From: JBDXHU01 sp039989475
Lineage (GTDB): Bacteria; Pseudomonadota; Gammaproteobacteria; Pseudomonadales; Halieaceae
NCBI GenBank assembly: GCA_039989475.1
Contig: JBDXHU010000009.1
Location: 1 to 64,000, forward strand
Direction of reading: 5' to 3'
Length of the DNA: 64,000 nt
This document shows, one piece after another, positions 9,434 to 19,050 of this stretch; position 1 is the stretch's first letter; each line of letters starts with the position of its first letter. Below the pieces are notes generated by a model. It had not been told where the DNA came from and searched no databases. It saw nothing but the letters and a program-made list of their open reading frames with translations. The translations under genes were made by a program, and so were the position numbers.

Positions 9434-9811
9434 ATGAGCAACTCCGACATTATCAGCGCCTTCTGCGACGTCTGGCAGCACAGGGACATCGATAAGATCA
9501 TGGACTTCTTCACCGACGACGCGGTCTACCACAATATCCCCATGGATCCGCCCAATGTTGGTAAGGATCAAATCCGCGCCATTATCGAAATGTTCACCGC
9601 CGCACCGGAAAGTATTGAGTTCGCTGTGCATAACCAGGCAGAAAACGCAGACGGCATCGTCCTCAACGAACGCACCGACAGCTTCCAGATCGGCGATGCC
9701 ACGGTTCAGTTGCGGGTGATGGGAACCTTTGAACTGCGCGAGGGCAAAATCAGCGCCTGGCGTGATTACTTCGACATGCAGCAGTACATGAGCCAGCTAC
9801 CCGCCGGCTAA
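9434..9811 (+). CDS. NTF2-like / limonene-1,2-epoxide hydrolase-type protein
   Basis: A 125-residue single-domain alpha+beta cone protein. The opening (SAFCDVWQHRDIDKIMDFF) and YHNIPMDPPNVGKDQIRAII match the limonene-epoxide hydrolase/SnoaL-like branch of NTF2-fold enzymes. The end (LREGKISAWRDYFDMQQY) is also typical of that group. The start has AAGGAAAC 7 bases upstream. Members include epoxide hydrolases and steroid isomerases, so the exact reaction is not fixed by sequence. It ends one base before the convergent deaD gene. Confidence 0.8.
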   Translation: MSNSDIISAFCDVWQHRDIDKIMDFFTDDAVYHNIPMDPPNVGKDQIRAIIEMFTAAPESIEFAVHNQAENADGIVLNERTDSFQIGDATVQLRVMGTFELREGKISAWRDYFDMQQYMSQLPAG

Positions 9812-11599
9812 TCAGCTCTTGGGCTTGCGCTTGGGTTTGCCGTTTGGCTTACCCTTGGGCTTTGATTTCTTTGGCTTACCCTTGGACGGCTTGCCCGGCA
9901 GTGATATCTGCAGGCGCTGGCCGGCGACCCAAACCCCTTTGAGGTGGTTGAACACTTCTTTGGGCATGCCCTCGGGCATATCCACCGTGCTGTAATTCTC
10001 GTAGATTTCGATACGACCGATGTGCTCCGCGTCGATTTCTGCCTCGTTGGCGATGGCACCGACAATATTGCCAGGCTTGACCTTGTGAGAGTGACCCACT
10101 TCTACCCGGTAGCGCTGCATGCCGCGGTCGGGGCCGGGGGCATCGCTCTCACGCTTCTCTGAGGGCGGGCGTCGTTCACCGCGCTCTGGACGCTCCTCGC
10201 GTGCCCGCGGCGCTCTCTCGCCTTTCCCACCTTTCTCGCCTCTCTCTCCCCTGTCGGGCCTGGCCGATTGCGGCCGTTCTTTCATGAACAGCGGCTGCTT
10301 TTCCTGCGCCATGGCCACCAGGGCGGCGGCCACTTCAATCACTGGCACGCCATACTCGTGCTGGTACTCCTCCACCAACACCCGGCACTGATCCAGCTCC
10401 TGGGTATCCAGTGCGGCGCTGATCTTGCCCTTGAAGCGCTTAACCCGGGTATCGGTGACTGCCGCGGCTGTCGGCAGCTCCATTTTATCGATGTCCTTGC
10501 CAGTCGATTTCTCAATCGCCCGCAGCAAGCGCCGCTCGCGGTTGGAGGCAAACAGGATGGCATCCCCACTGCGCCCGGCCCGACCGGTACGGCCAATACG
10601 GTGCACATAGGCCTCCACGTCATAGGGAATATCGTAGTTGATAACATGGGAGATACGTTCCACGTCGAGGCCGCGGGCGGCAACATCGGTAGCCACCAGG
10701 ATATCGAGCTGGCCCTTCTTCAGGGCGTTAACGGTTTTTTCCCGCTGCTGCTGGGGAATATCGCCATTCAGAGGTGAAGTGGCATAACCCCGCGCCGCAA
10801 GCTTCTGCGCCAGTTCCACGGTGGAGTTCTTGGTGCGCACGAAGACGATGATGCCGTCAAACTCCTCGACCTCCAGAATCCGGGTCAAGGCATCCAGCTT
10901 GTGCAGGCCACTGACCATCCACACCCGCTGGCGAATGGTTTCCGCCGTGGTTTGCTTGACCTTGATGATGACTTCTTCTGGTTCTTTCAGGTAGCGCTTG
11001 GTAATGCGCTTTATAGCCTGGGGCATGGTGGCTGAGAACAACACCAGCTGGCGCTGCTCTGGTGTCTGCTCCAGGATCCACTCCACGTCATCGATAAAGC
11101 CCATGCGTAACATCTCGTCGGCTTCATCCAGTACCAGGCACTTGAGCCCGCCCAACTTCAGCGAGCCCTTGCGCATGTGATCCATGACCCGGCCCGGTGT
11201 GCCCACCACCACGTGAGCGCCGCGCTTGAGGCCGCGCAATTGGCCGGAGTAATCCTGGCCACCGTAAATGGGTAAGACATGAAAACCCGGGATATGCGCC
11301 GCATAGCGCTGGAAGGCTTCCGCCACCTGTATCGCCAGCTCCCGGGTGGGCGCCAACACCAGTACCTGTGGGTCTTTCTGCTTGAGATCCAGTCGCGCCA
11401 GCAGGGGCAGCGCAAAGGCCGCGGTCTTGCCGGTACCCGTCTGGGCCTGGCCCAGCAGGTCCTTGCCTTCCAACAGGTGCGGGATGGTCTGGGCCTGGAT
11501 CGCCGATGGCGTCTCGTAGCCGACCTCGTCGAGGGCCTGCATGAGAGGCGCGGGCAAGCCCAGCTCTGCAAAACTGCCGACAGCGGTGTCTTCAGACAT
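9812..11599 (-). CDS. deaD: DEAD-box RNA helicase DeaD/CsdA
   Basis: A 595-residue helicase. The Q-motif is near residue 35, Walker A (AQTGTGKT) near 53, DEAD near 159, SAT near 190 and HRIGRTGRAGR near 330. A DbpA-type RNA-binding domain lies at about 480-555 (YRVEVGHSHKVKPGNIVGAI), followed by a Lys/Pro-rich tail. A low-complexity Arg/Glu/Gly linker sits between the helicase core and the RNA-binding domain. The known role is cold-induced remodelling of rRNA and mRNA structure. Confidence 0.95.
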   Translation of the reverse strand: MSEDTAVGSFAELGLPAPLMQALDEVGYETPSAIQAQTIPHLLEGKDLLGQAQTGTGKTAAFALPLLARLDLKQKDPQVLVLAPTRELAIQVAEAFQRYAAHIPGFHVLPIYGGQDYSGQLRGLKRGAHVVVGTPGRVMDHMRKGSLKLGGLKCLVLDEADEMLRMGFIDDVEWILEQTPEQRQLVLFSATMPQAIKRITKRYLKEPEEVIIKVKQTTAETIRQRVWMVSGLHKLDALTRILEVEEFDGIIVFVRTKNSTVELAQKLAARGYATSPLNGDIPQQQREKTVNALKKGQLDILVATDVAARGLDVERISHVINYDIPYDVEAYVHRIGRTGRAGRSGDAILFASNRERRLLRAIEKSTGKDIDKMELPTAAAVTDTRVKRFKGKISAALDTQELDQCRVLVEEYQHEYGVPVIEVAAALVAMAQEKQPLFMKERPQSARPDRGERGEKGGKGERAPRAREERPERGERRPPSEKRESDAPGPDRGMQRYRVEVGHSHKVKPGNIVGAIANEAEIDAEHIGRIEIYENYSTVDMPEGMPKEVFNHLKGVWVAGQRLQISLPGKPSKGKPKKSKPKGKPNGKPKRKPKS

Positions 11600-11692
11600 G
11601 ATGTTCTCTAAGGTGGTGGGGGCGGCGCATTATACAGGGATCACGCTATACTGAAAGCCGCCGGCTCAGTGCAACACTAGTAAGGATAGACC

Positions 11693-12445
11693 ATGCGCAA
11701 TAACCTGTTCACCTCCACCCTGGCCTCCTCTGTTCGCGGCTGGCAGGGCATTCGCGCGCGCAGCGATACCATGAAACCTGCACAGCTTTTGAAGATCTAC
11801 GATATCGAAAACTGTCCTTTCTGCCGCATTGTGCGCGAGGTGCTGACCGAACTGGACCTGGACGCCGAGATTTACCCCTGCCCCAAGGGTGGCGAGCGCT
11901 ATCGCCAGGAATTGCTGGCCCGGGGCGGCAAGACCCAGTTCCCCTACCTGATCGACCCCAACACCGGCGCCGAGATGTACGAGAGCATGGATATCATCGT
12001 CTACCTGTATCGAGAATACGGTGGCGGCACGGCTCCACTTAAATGGCGTGTTGGCGCCCTGCAGAAACTCAGCTCGAGCCTCGCCAGCGCCACCCGCCTG
12101 AGCCGTGGCATGCACAAGCTCAAATCAAGGCCGCCGGCACAAGCGCTGGAGCTCTACAGCTTTGAGGCCAGCCCCTTCGCCCGCCCGGTGCGCGAATTGC
12201 TGTGCCAACTGGAAATTCCCTACATCCTGCGCAGTTGTGGCCGCAGCGAGGCGGGAGAATGGTTGCCGCCAAAACTGCGTGAGGCACTCAATATAGAGCC
12301 CGACAGCGCGCTGCCCAACCGCATTGCCCTGATGCAGGAGACAGGAAAAATGAGTATCCCCTACCTGGTTGACCCCAATAGCGGTGCAGCTTTGTTCGAA
12401 TCGGTCGATATAGTGGAATACCTGCGAGACAACTATCAGAACTGA
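11693..12445 (+). CDS. Tandem GST N-terminal (thioredoxin-fold) domain protein
   Basis: A 250-residue protein with two consecutive glutathione S-transferase N-terminal domains. The first has a glutaredoxin-like CPFC at 41-44 and FPYLIDPNTGAEMYES. The second, from about residue 145, has lost the cysteines (ASPFARPVRE) but keeps IPYLVDPNSGAALFES. Each ends in a DI(I/V)xYL helix. There is no GST C-terminal helical domain. AAGGA precedes the ATG. It ends 5 bp before a hybrid histidine kinase gene, so cotranscription is likely; a redox-signalling link is only an inference. Confidence 0.85.
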   Translation: MRNNLFTSTLASSVRGWQGIRARSDTMKPAQLLKIYDIENCPFCRIVREVLTELDLDAEIYPCPKGGERYRQELLARGGKTQFPYLIDPNTGAEMYESMDIIVYLYREYGGGTAPLKWRVGALQKLSSSLASATRLSRGMHKLKSRPPAQALELYSFEASPFARPVRELLCQLEIPYILRSCGRSEAGEWLPPKLREALNIEPDSALPNRIALMQETGKMSIPYLVDPNSGAALFESVDIVEYLRDNYQN

Positions 12446-12450
12446 TCAAC

Positions 12451-14163
12451 ATGGACGATCCCACCAAGGAAAAATTGCAGGCATCCCAGGAGCTGGTTGA
12501 GCAGATTCTCAAGCACCGGCAGACTATCGCCGTGCGCTCGGTCAAGTATCTCTATGCCGTGGGCCTGTTCCTGTTCCTGTTGTTCCTGGTACCCACCTGG
12601 CTCAGCGCCAATCCAACACTGGCATTCAATCTTGAATTCCTGGCCTTGTTGGGTGGCACCCTGGGTGTGTGGTTATCCCGTGCAGACAAGCCGGAAGTCG
12701 GCGTCGCCGCTATCGTCATCTCCTTTGGCCTGGCCTGCCTGTTTGCCCTGGTTCAGTTCGGTCCCAATCTGGGCGTCGGCTTTATGAGCCTGGCCTGGCT
12801 GATCGCCATTACCAGCTTGCAAGGGCGGGGTATGCTGGGGGTAGCGCTGATCGTCGCTGCCACCGCTGCCGTCGGCTTCAGCGACGTACAAGGCTGGACC
12901 TACACATGGCACACCCAGTTTGACGGGCCGCAATGGCTGCGCACCAGCGCTACCGTCGGCATCATCTCCATTGCCGTGGTGAAGACAATAAACGCGATTA
13001 ACGAAGAACTGGTCGACGCCTGGCTGCGCGAGTCGGTCGCGGTGGAGGAGCGGGCCGAGGCCGAGCGCTCCCTGCTGCAGTCCCAGCGACTGGAAAGCAT
13101 CGGCAAGCTGGCTGGCGGTGTGGCCCACGATTTCAATAATTCCCTGGCGGTTCTGGTAGCCGGCATCGAAGCGCTTAAAAACGCAGAAGATGAGTCTACG
13201 CGCAAGGCCCTGCTGGACAATATGGAACAGGCTGCCCGTGGGGCGGTGGCCACCACCAAACAATTGCTGTCCCTGTCACGCCAGGGCCTGGAGCCGGGGC
13301 AACCCGCAATCCCACGGGACGCCCTCGGCGCCCTGCTACCCAACCTGGGGCGGCTGTTTCCAGAAACGATTGAGATTCGCTCCGACCTGCAGGACACGGC
13401 AAAAATAGAATTGTCCAGTGGCGCCCTGGAGCAGGTGGTGTTGAATCTGTGCCTGAACGCGCGCGACGCGATGCCCGATGGAGGCTGGATAGAAATTGCC
13501 TGCCGCGAGCTGGATGAGCAGGTTATGGTAACGGTTACCGATGCCGGGGTCGGCATGGATGAGTCTGTGCTGCAACAGGCCGATGGCGCATTTTTCACCA
13601 CAAAACGTGCAGGCACAGGCCTGGGCCTGTCCATGGTCAAGGAGACGGTGAACTCGGTCGGTGGCAGCGTGGAGATCGACTCCGTGGCCGGAGTTGGCAC
13701 TACCATTACCCTTTCGATGCCTGCTATCCAGACCGCGCCCACAGAGCCTGACACCTCGACAGCGACGCCTGGCGGTGACACTGAGATCGGCCTGGACCGT
13801 CCTGCCACCGTGTTATTGGTCGAAGACAACGCCATGGTGCGTGAAATGTACGCCGAGGTACTGCGCCAGGCGGATTACGAGGTAGAGACGGCGGAATGCG
13901 TGGCAGATGCCCTGGCTGCCATCGACAGCAAGGACTTCGATATCCTGGTCACCGACGCCATGCTACCCGACGGTGAGCCATCGCGGGCCATTAATCGTTT
14001 CCGCGACGGCGACTGGAAACCGGTTCTGGTTTGCTCAGGCTATATCGACAGCGAAGAGCTGGTGAAAGACCTGGGCCAGGGTGACTACAGCTTCCTGCAA
14101 AAGCCCTTTCCCAATGCACAGCTGACCGATACAGTACGCGCTTTGCTAGGGGCATCACGCTAA
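12451..14163 (+). CDS. Hybrid sensor histidine kinase/response regulator (copy 1)
   Basis: A 570-residue protein. About five membrane helices lie at residues 30-175, then a short helical linker and a HisKA domain with the H-box GGVAHDFNNSL (His near 228). The HATPase domain shows the N-box NLCLNARDAMPDGG, G1 DAGVGMD and G2 GTGLGLS. A C-terminal receiver (about 450-570) has the phospho-acceptor Asp in LVTDAMLPDGE and Lys in FLQKPFP. It is 5 bp downstream of the tandem-GST gene and is followed by a close paralogue. There is no DNA-binding output domain, so it probably signals by phosphorelay or through the partner kinase. Confidence 0.93.
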   Translation: MDDPTKEKLQASQELVEQILKHRQTIAVRSVKYLYAVGLFLFLLFLVPTWLSANPTLAFNLEFLALLGGTLGVWLSRADKPEVGVAAIVISFGLACLFALVQFGPNLGVGFMSLAWLIAITSLQGRGMLGVALIVAATAAVGFSDVQGWTYTWHTQFDGPQWLRTSATVGIISIAVVKTINAINEELVDAWLRESVAVEERAEAERSLLQSQRLESIGKLAGGVAHDFNNSLAVLVAGIEALKNAEDESTRKALLDNMEQAARGAVATTKQLLSLSRQGLEPGQPAIPRDALGALLPNLGRLFPETIEIRSDLQDTAKIELSSGALEQVVLNLCLNARDAMPDGGWIEIACRELDEQVMVTVTDAGVGMDESVLQQADGAFFTTKRAGTGLGLSMVKETVNSVGGSVEIDSVAGVGTTITLSMPAIQTAPTEPDTSTATPGGDTEIGLDRPATVLLVEDNAMVREMYAEVLRQADYEVETAECVADALAAIDSKDFDILVTDAMLPDGEPSRAINRFRDGDWKPVLVCSGYIDSEELVKDLGQGDYSFLQKPFPNAQLTDTVRALLGASR

Positions 14164-14176
14164 ACAGGTAATACCC

Positions 14177-15904
14177 ATCAATTCAGAAACACACAGTTAC
14201 GAACAAGTCCTGCAGGAATTCAGGCATCAGCGCCAGGCAGCGGCCGTACTCTCTGGCCGGCGCATATTCACCCTTGGCGTGATCTTGTTCCTGCCCTTCC
14301 TGGTTCCCAACTTCCTGCAGGGGAATCTCCTAACCGCATTCACCATGGAATTCCTGGCACTCTCAGCCGGCTGCCTTGTGCTGTGGCTGTTTGCGGGAGA
14401 AAGCCCCACGCTGGGTGCCTGGACAATCGTGCTCTCCTTTGGCGTGATCGGGCTGTTCGCCATGATCCAGTTTGGACCCAATATGGGCGTTGGCGTGCTC
14501 ACAATCAGCTGGTTGATGATCACCGCCGGCCTCCTGGACCGCGGTTGGCTGGGCGCCTCGGTAATCGCAGTCGCCTACCCACTGGCGGGAATGGCTAACC
14601 TGCAGGGCTGGATAGGTAGCGAATGGTACATACATATGAGCGCCCTGGACTGGGCGCGCAGCGGCTCCCTCGTTATTGTCGTTTGCTTCGGAACCGCCTA
14701 CGCGCTGACCCGCATCAACCGGGAAATCGCCGGGGCCTGGGAGCGCGAAGCGGCTGCTGTGACCGAAAATGCCGCTGCCGAACGCGCCATGCTGCAATCC
14801 CAGCGACTGGAAAGCATTGGCAAGCTGGCTGGTGGTGTGGCCCACGATTTCAATAACTCGCTGGCGGTGCTGGTCGCAGGCATAGACGCACTGGAGACCG
14901 CCCAGACTCCGGACCAGCGCCAGGAGCTGCTGGCCAATATGAAACAGGCCGCTAACGGCGCCGTGGCCACAACCAAACAATTACTTTCCCTGTCGCGCCA
15001 GGGCCTCGAGCCAGGTCAGCCTGCCAACCCACGGCAATCCATAGAAGCATTGCTGCCCAACCTCAAACGCCTGCTGCCGGAAACCATTCAGGTGAGTGCC
15101 TTGTTATCCCCTACCCCACTGGTGCCACTGCCCAGCGGCGAGTTGGAGCAGATCTTGTTAAACCTGTGCCTCAATGCCCGCGATGCCATGCCCGAGGGCG
15201 GCCATATTGAAATCGCTTGTTCTGTGGAAGGCGACCAGGTGTTTATCAGTGTCAGCGATACTGGCGAAGGCATGGATGCTGAAACCCGCGACAAGGCCCT
15301 GAGCCCCTTCTTCACCACCCGACAGCATGGCACCGGCCTGGGGCTGGCTATGGTGCGCAAGGCAACCGAGGAAGTTGGCGGCTCCGTGTCACTGGACTCA
15401 ATACCTGATGATGGTACCCGGGTGCAGTTGACCCTGCCGGCTATCACCGGGGAAGCCGCAAAAACGGGAGCGCTGGCAGAAGTCGCCAACAGCCTTGCAA
15501 GCAGCGAAGCTACAGCAAATGAACATGCACGCACTGTACTGCTGGTGGAGGACGACCCGCTTGTGCGCGACATGTATAGCGAGGTGTTGCGCCTGGCCAA
15601 CTTCGAGCTGCAGTCGGTGGAGAATGTCGCTGACGCGCTGGCGGCTATTGCCGGGAATGACTTTGAAATTCTTGTTACCGACGCCATGCTCCCCGATGGT
15701 GAACCCTCGCGCGCCATCAAGCAGTTTCGCGCCCAGGGCTGGAAGCCAGTGCTGGTTGTCTCCGGCTACATCGACAGTGACGAGTTAATCAAGGACCTGG
15801 GGCAAAGCGATTATAGCTTCCTGCAAAAACCCTTCCCCAACAAGGTGCTGGTGAGCACAGTGGAAGGGCTGTTGCGCGGTGAAGTTCTAAACCCGAGCGC
15901 CTGA
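14177..15904 (+). CDS. Hybrid sensor histidine kinase/response regulator (copy 2), probable AUC start
   Basis: A paralogue of the kinase just upstream, with the same order: membrane helices, HisKA (GGVAHDFNNSL), HATPase and receiver (LVTDAMLPDGE). The first conventional start in frame is GTG at 14279, but that would delete the N-terminal segment conserved in copy 1. Upstream codons read NSETHSYEQVLQEFRHQRQ and align with copy 1. The frame is open back to a stop at 14147 with no ATG, GTG or TTG. ATC at 14177 has AGG 8 bases upstream and gives about 575 residues, so a rare AUC start is inferred. The only other near-cognate codons are ATA at 14171 and CTG at 14210. Confidence 0.85.
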   Translation: MNSETHSYEQVLQEFRHQRQAAAVLSGRRIFTLGVILFLPFLVPNFLQGNLLTAFTMEFLALSAGCLVLWLFAGESPTLGAWTIVLSFGVIGLFAMIQFGPNMGVGVLTISWLMITAGLLDRGWLGASVIAVAYPLAGMANLQGWIGSEWYIHMSALDWARSGSLVIVVCFGTAYALTRINREIAGAWEREAAAVTENAAAERAMLQSQRLESIGKLAGGVAHDFNNSLAVLVAGIDALETAQTPDQRQELLANMKQAANGAVATTKQLLSLSRQGLEPGQPANPRQSIEALLPNLKRLLPETIQVSALLSPTPLVPLPSGELEQILLNLCLNARDAMPEGGHIEIACSVEGDQVFISVSDTGEGMDAETRDKALSPFFTTRQHGTGLGLAMVRKATEEVGGSVSLDSIPDDGTRVQLTLPAITGEAAKTGALAEVANSLASSEATANEHARTVLLVEDDPLVRDMYSEVLRLANFELQSVENVADALAAIAGNDFEILVTDAMLPDGEPSRAIKQFRAQGWKPVLVVSGYIDSDELIKDLGQSDYSFLQKPFPNKVLVSTVEGLLRGEVLNPSA

Positions 15905-15959
15905 TTACTGACAGGGCGGACTTCGGTTATGTCCCCAGCGAACAGCAGGCTCTTATTGT

Positions 15960-16730
15960 TCAGCTACCCCCGGCCACGTACAAACACTGGCCGGTAATCC
16001 AGCTCGCCGCCGGTGAGGCCATGAACACCACGGCGGCGCCAATATCCTCTACTGTGCCGAGGCGCTGTAGCGGCACACCCAGGTTCTTGCCCAGCTCGGG
16101 CAGCTGTTCTTCTTCCAGCCCGGTGGATTCAAAAAAGTTCTGTGTCGGCACCGGCCCCGGCGCAATGGCGTTGACCCGAATCTTCGGCGCCAACTCGGCC
16201 GCCAGAGTTTCAGTGAGGCTGTTGGTAGCCGCCTTGGAGGCCGCATAGGGGCCGTTCTTCTTCTGCGGCCCAAAGGCCGTGCGCGAGGAGATATTAACGA
16301 TCACCCCACCCGCTTCCTCCATCAGCCTGGCAGCTGCGACCGAGCCCGCCCACACCGATTTCAGGTTGAGATCGATCTGGGCATCCCAGCGATCTTCCGG
16401 GGTACGGGTCAGGTAACGCGGGGTGGCATCCGGCAAGCCGCCGGCGTTATTCACCCAGATTGTGGGCGTACCCAGGAAGGCCGTGACCTGCTCACCCAGG
16501 GATTCGATCTGTTGCGCGGAAGTGACATCGGTAGGCACCGCCAGCCCCTTGCGACCGCGCGCTTCTATTTCCGCCACCACCGCTTTCAAATCATCAATGT
16601 TGCGCGAGGCCACCGCCACATCGGCACCGGCTTCCGCCAGGCACAGGGCAATCCCCCGCCCGATGCCTTTGCCGCCGCCGGTGACTACCGCGACCTGGTT
16701 ATCCAATTTGAATGCATCGGTAATCGACAT
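15960..16730 (-). CDS. Short-chain dehydrogenase/reductase
   Basis: A 256-residue classical SDR. The Rossmann motif TGGGKGIG is at 17-24, NNAG near 92, the catalytic Ser in NISSRTAF and YAASK near 163. The C-terminal WITGQCLYVAGGS is typical of FabG-like oxidoreductases. It lies 37 bp downstream of a cytochrome P450 gene on the same strand, so the two may act in sequence, with the P450 making an alcohol that the SDR oxidises. The substrate is not predictable, and NAD versus NADP preference is unclear. Confidence 0.9.
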   Translation of the reverse strand: MSITDAFKLDNQVAVVTGGGKGIGRGIALCLAEAGADVAVASRNIDDLKAVVAEIEARGRKGLAVPTDVTSAQQIESLGEQVTAFLGTPTIWVNNAGGLPDATPRYLTRTPEDRWDAQIDLNLKSVWAGSVAAARLMEEAGGVIVNISSRTAFGPQKKNGPYAASKAATNSLTETLAAELAPKIRVNAIAPGPVPTQNFFESTGLEEEQLPELGKNLGVPLQRLGTVEDIGAAVVFMASPAASWITGQCLYVAGGS

Positions 16731-16767
16731 AGCACTTCCTTTTATAAGGGTTCCTTATACAGCTTGG

Positions 16768-18015
16768 CTAGGCCGCCTCCGGCTCAAAGCTGATGTTCAT
16801 TTCCTTGATACCGTTTACAAAGTAGTCGCGCACGTATTTTACCGGTTCGGTGAACTGCGGATTGCGCAGGCGTGGCAGCAGCTCTTCAAACATGATCTGT
16901 AACTCAAGCCGCGCCAGATGCGCTCCCAGGCAGAAGTGCACACCGACACCGAAGGCGCGGTGCTCCCGTGACAAATCCGGCATACGTTGGGCGCGGGTGA
17001 TATCGAATTGCATGGGCTCGTCAAATATCGCGTCGTCCTGGTTGATCAGGTGCCAGTGCAATAACACCTTGTCACCTTCCTTCATTGGCACACCGGCCAC
17101 CTCAGTATCTTTCATCACGGTGCGGCGCATGGCGACAAAGGCCGGATTGTAACGCAGCATTTCCTCGCAGGCGCCCGGGATCAGGGACGGATCGTCGATC
17201 AGCATCTGCAATTGATCCGGGTGCTCCATCAACAGGCGCATGCCGTGGGCAGTAACCGAACGGGTGCTCTCGTTACCGGCGGCAATCAGCATCAAGAAGA
17301 ACAGCTGAAACTCGTCCTCAGTGAGTTTTTCATCTTCCACTTCACCATCGAGCAGCGCACCGACGATATTGGTCAGCGGAGTCTCGGCGTGCTTCTTGGC
17401 CAGTTCACCGGCATACATATAGATCTCGGCCGCCGCCGCCTGGGCCTGGGCTTCCGGGTCTTCACCACCGATTTCCGCGTCTTCCTGGAACATCATCTGG
17501 TTGGTCCAGGTAAAAAATTTGGAGCGGTCCTCCCTGGGTACGCCGCAGAGATCGAGGATTGCCATCAGCGGCAACTCCGCCGCCACCTCGGTAATGAATT
17601 CACAGTGGCCCCTGGACGCCACGCTATCGATAATCTCCCTGGCGTATTGCTTGAAGGTCTCGCGATAGCTCTCCACCGCTTTGGGCGTGAAGGCATTGCG
17701 GGCAATGCGCCGGAATTTGCCGTGCTTGGGCGGATCCATGTTGACCAGCATCATCGCCTGCATGGCAATGGTCTCGTCATCGTACTCGGTGGGCACGGTA
17801 AGGCGCTTTTCACTGGAGAAGATAGCCGGGTGCTTGGCGATATAATCGACATGCTGCCGTTCCAGCACTGCCCAGTAAGGCACGCCAGACAGCGGGTCTT
17901 CTATCTTGATGATGGGTGCATCCGCCTGCTCGCGCAGTTCCTGCAGTTTCGGTAGATGGTTACCCGCTCCATACAGGTCGGGATCCAGCAGATTGGTATA
18001 AGGGCATTGCGACAT
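16768..18015 (-). CDS. Cytochrome P450
   Basis: A 415-residue soluble bacterial P450. The I-helix oxygen-binding motif reads AAGNESTRS, with Ser-Thr in place of Thr-Thr. ExxR is in the K helix (EEMLRYNP), and the heme-binding loop FGVGVHFCLGAHLA has the Cys ligand near residue 359. It resembles actinobacterial and proteobacterial sterol or terpene P450s (CYP125/142/107-like), which is a loose comparison. No redox partner lies next to it; the nearest is the ferredoxin at 24.5 kb. It heads a two-gene unit with the SDR downstream. Confidence 0.93.
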   Translation of the reverse strand: MSQCPYTNLLDPDLYGAGNHLPKLQELREQADAPIIKIEDPLSGVPYWAVLERQHVDYIAKHPAIFSSEKRLTVPTEYDDETIAMQAMMLVNMDPPKHGKFRRIARNAFTPKAVESYRETFKQYAREIIDSVASRGHCEFITEVAAELPLMAILDLCGVPREDRSKFFTWTNQMMFQEDAEIGGEDPEAQAQAAAAEIYMYAGELAKKHAETPLTNIVGALLDGEVEDEKLTEDEFQLFFLMLIAAGNESTRSVTAHGMRLLMEHPDQLQMLIDDPSLIPGACEEMLRYNPAFVAMRRTVMKDTEVAGVPMKEGDKVLLHWHLINQDDAIFDEPMQFDITRAQRMPDLSREHRAFGVGVHFCLGAHLARLELQIMFEELLPRLRNPQFTEPVKYVRDYFVNGIKEMNISFEPEAA

Positions 18016-18126
18016 TGAGTAATCTCCAGTGGCCTGTGCGGATTATCGCGGACTTGTCGGATAGTTATCGTGATTTGATCCGGTTTCTGGTCGCTTAATC
18101 TAAACCAGTCGCCCCAAATATGCGCG

Positions 18127-18840
18127 CTAGTCGATCACCCGAATGCGGATATTGCGATACAGGACCCGATTCCAGTGGTCCTGCAGGGCAATATGGCCTT
18201 CCAGCAGGCGCCCGTAGCGCGGCCGCCCGGCGAACTTGCTCTCGGCCAGCAGCGCCTCCCACTCCGGGCTCATCTGCTCAAAGCGCGCCGTCAGTCGGTC
18301 GTTGAGCCAGAACTCTACCTGCGGCCCATGAGCGATGATATGCACCGCGTTCCACTGGCCCACGGGCACCGTGGTATCAAAGGCCGGCGCGATCATATCG
18401 TAGTAGGCCCCGGCCCGATGCGAATCCCAGTGCCGGTCCCAGTGACCGACATTGTCCAGCACCTGCATCTCCATGCCCGTTGCGGGGATGCCCTGCTCCG
18501 ACTCCTCTGCGCGGATAAAGATGCCGCTATTGCCACCCTCACTGATACGCCAGTCCAGCTTCAACTCAAAGTCGGCAAACTGCTCGCGAGTGATCAAATC
18601 CGCATCCAGTTCCTGCCAGGCCAAACAGCCAGATTGAATACCCCAACCCGCACCCACCTCTGCCTGGCCGTGGCTGCGCCAGTGCTCCAGCGACTCACCG
18701 TCGAACAACAAGCGCCAGCCCTGTGACGCTTCTTCCCCGGTCAGTGCGTTGACACACTCCCCCGGGGCAACATCCATAGGGGGCTCGCTGCAGGCTGTAA
18801 TCAGCAGGGGCAGGAGTGGAATGAGGATGCGTAGATTCAT
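18127..18840 (-). CDS. DUF1080 (3-keto-disaccharide hydrolase-type) lipoprotein
   Basis: A 237-residue lipoprotein. The signal peptide ends in a lipobox LITAC, and one DUF1080 beta-sandwich domain follows (GWRLLFDGESLEHW, SGIFIRAEE, then GEWNAVHI-like VGQWNAVHII and NDRLTARFEQ). The frame opens at 18960, but ATG at 18840 gives the clean lipoprotein signal; ATG at 18852 is an alternative. DUF1080 proteins are concanavalin-like folds often linked to glycan or 3-keto-sugar hydrolysis. No sugar-utilisation genes are nearby, so its role here is open. Confidence 0.85.
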   Translation of the reverse strand: MNLRILIPLLPLLITACSEPPMDVAPGECVNALTGEEASQGWRLLFDGESLEHWRSHGQAEVGAGWGIQSGCLAWQELDADLITREQFADFELKLDWRISEGGNSGIFIRAEESEQGIPATGMEMQVLDNVGHWDRHWDSHRAGAYYDMIAPAFDTTVPVGQWNAVHIIAHGPQVEFWLNDRLTARFEQMSPEWEALLAESKFAGRPRYGRLLEGHIALQDHWNRVLYRNIRIRVID

Positions 18841-19050
18841 AAGCGGAATCATACCTGATCTATTCTTGATCAAACCCAGGCATCTTCCCCTGGAGCCTGC
18901 CCACTTTGTTGAAAGCCGCAAGGCCGACAAACACTGACACCACGAGTTTTTAGCTTGCACTGGGTATTTCTAGCACTTACCGAATCCTGTGCTATTTTTA
19001 CTGAAGAGAATGCAATTCATATCAGGGCGGGAAAAAGGGAAATCCACTCA

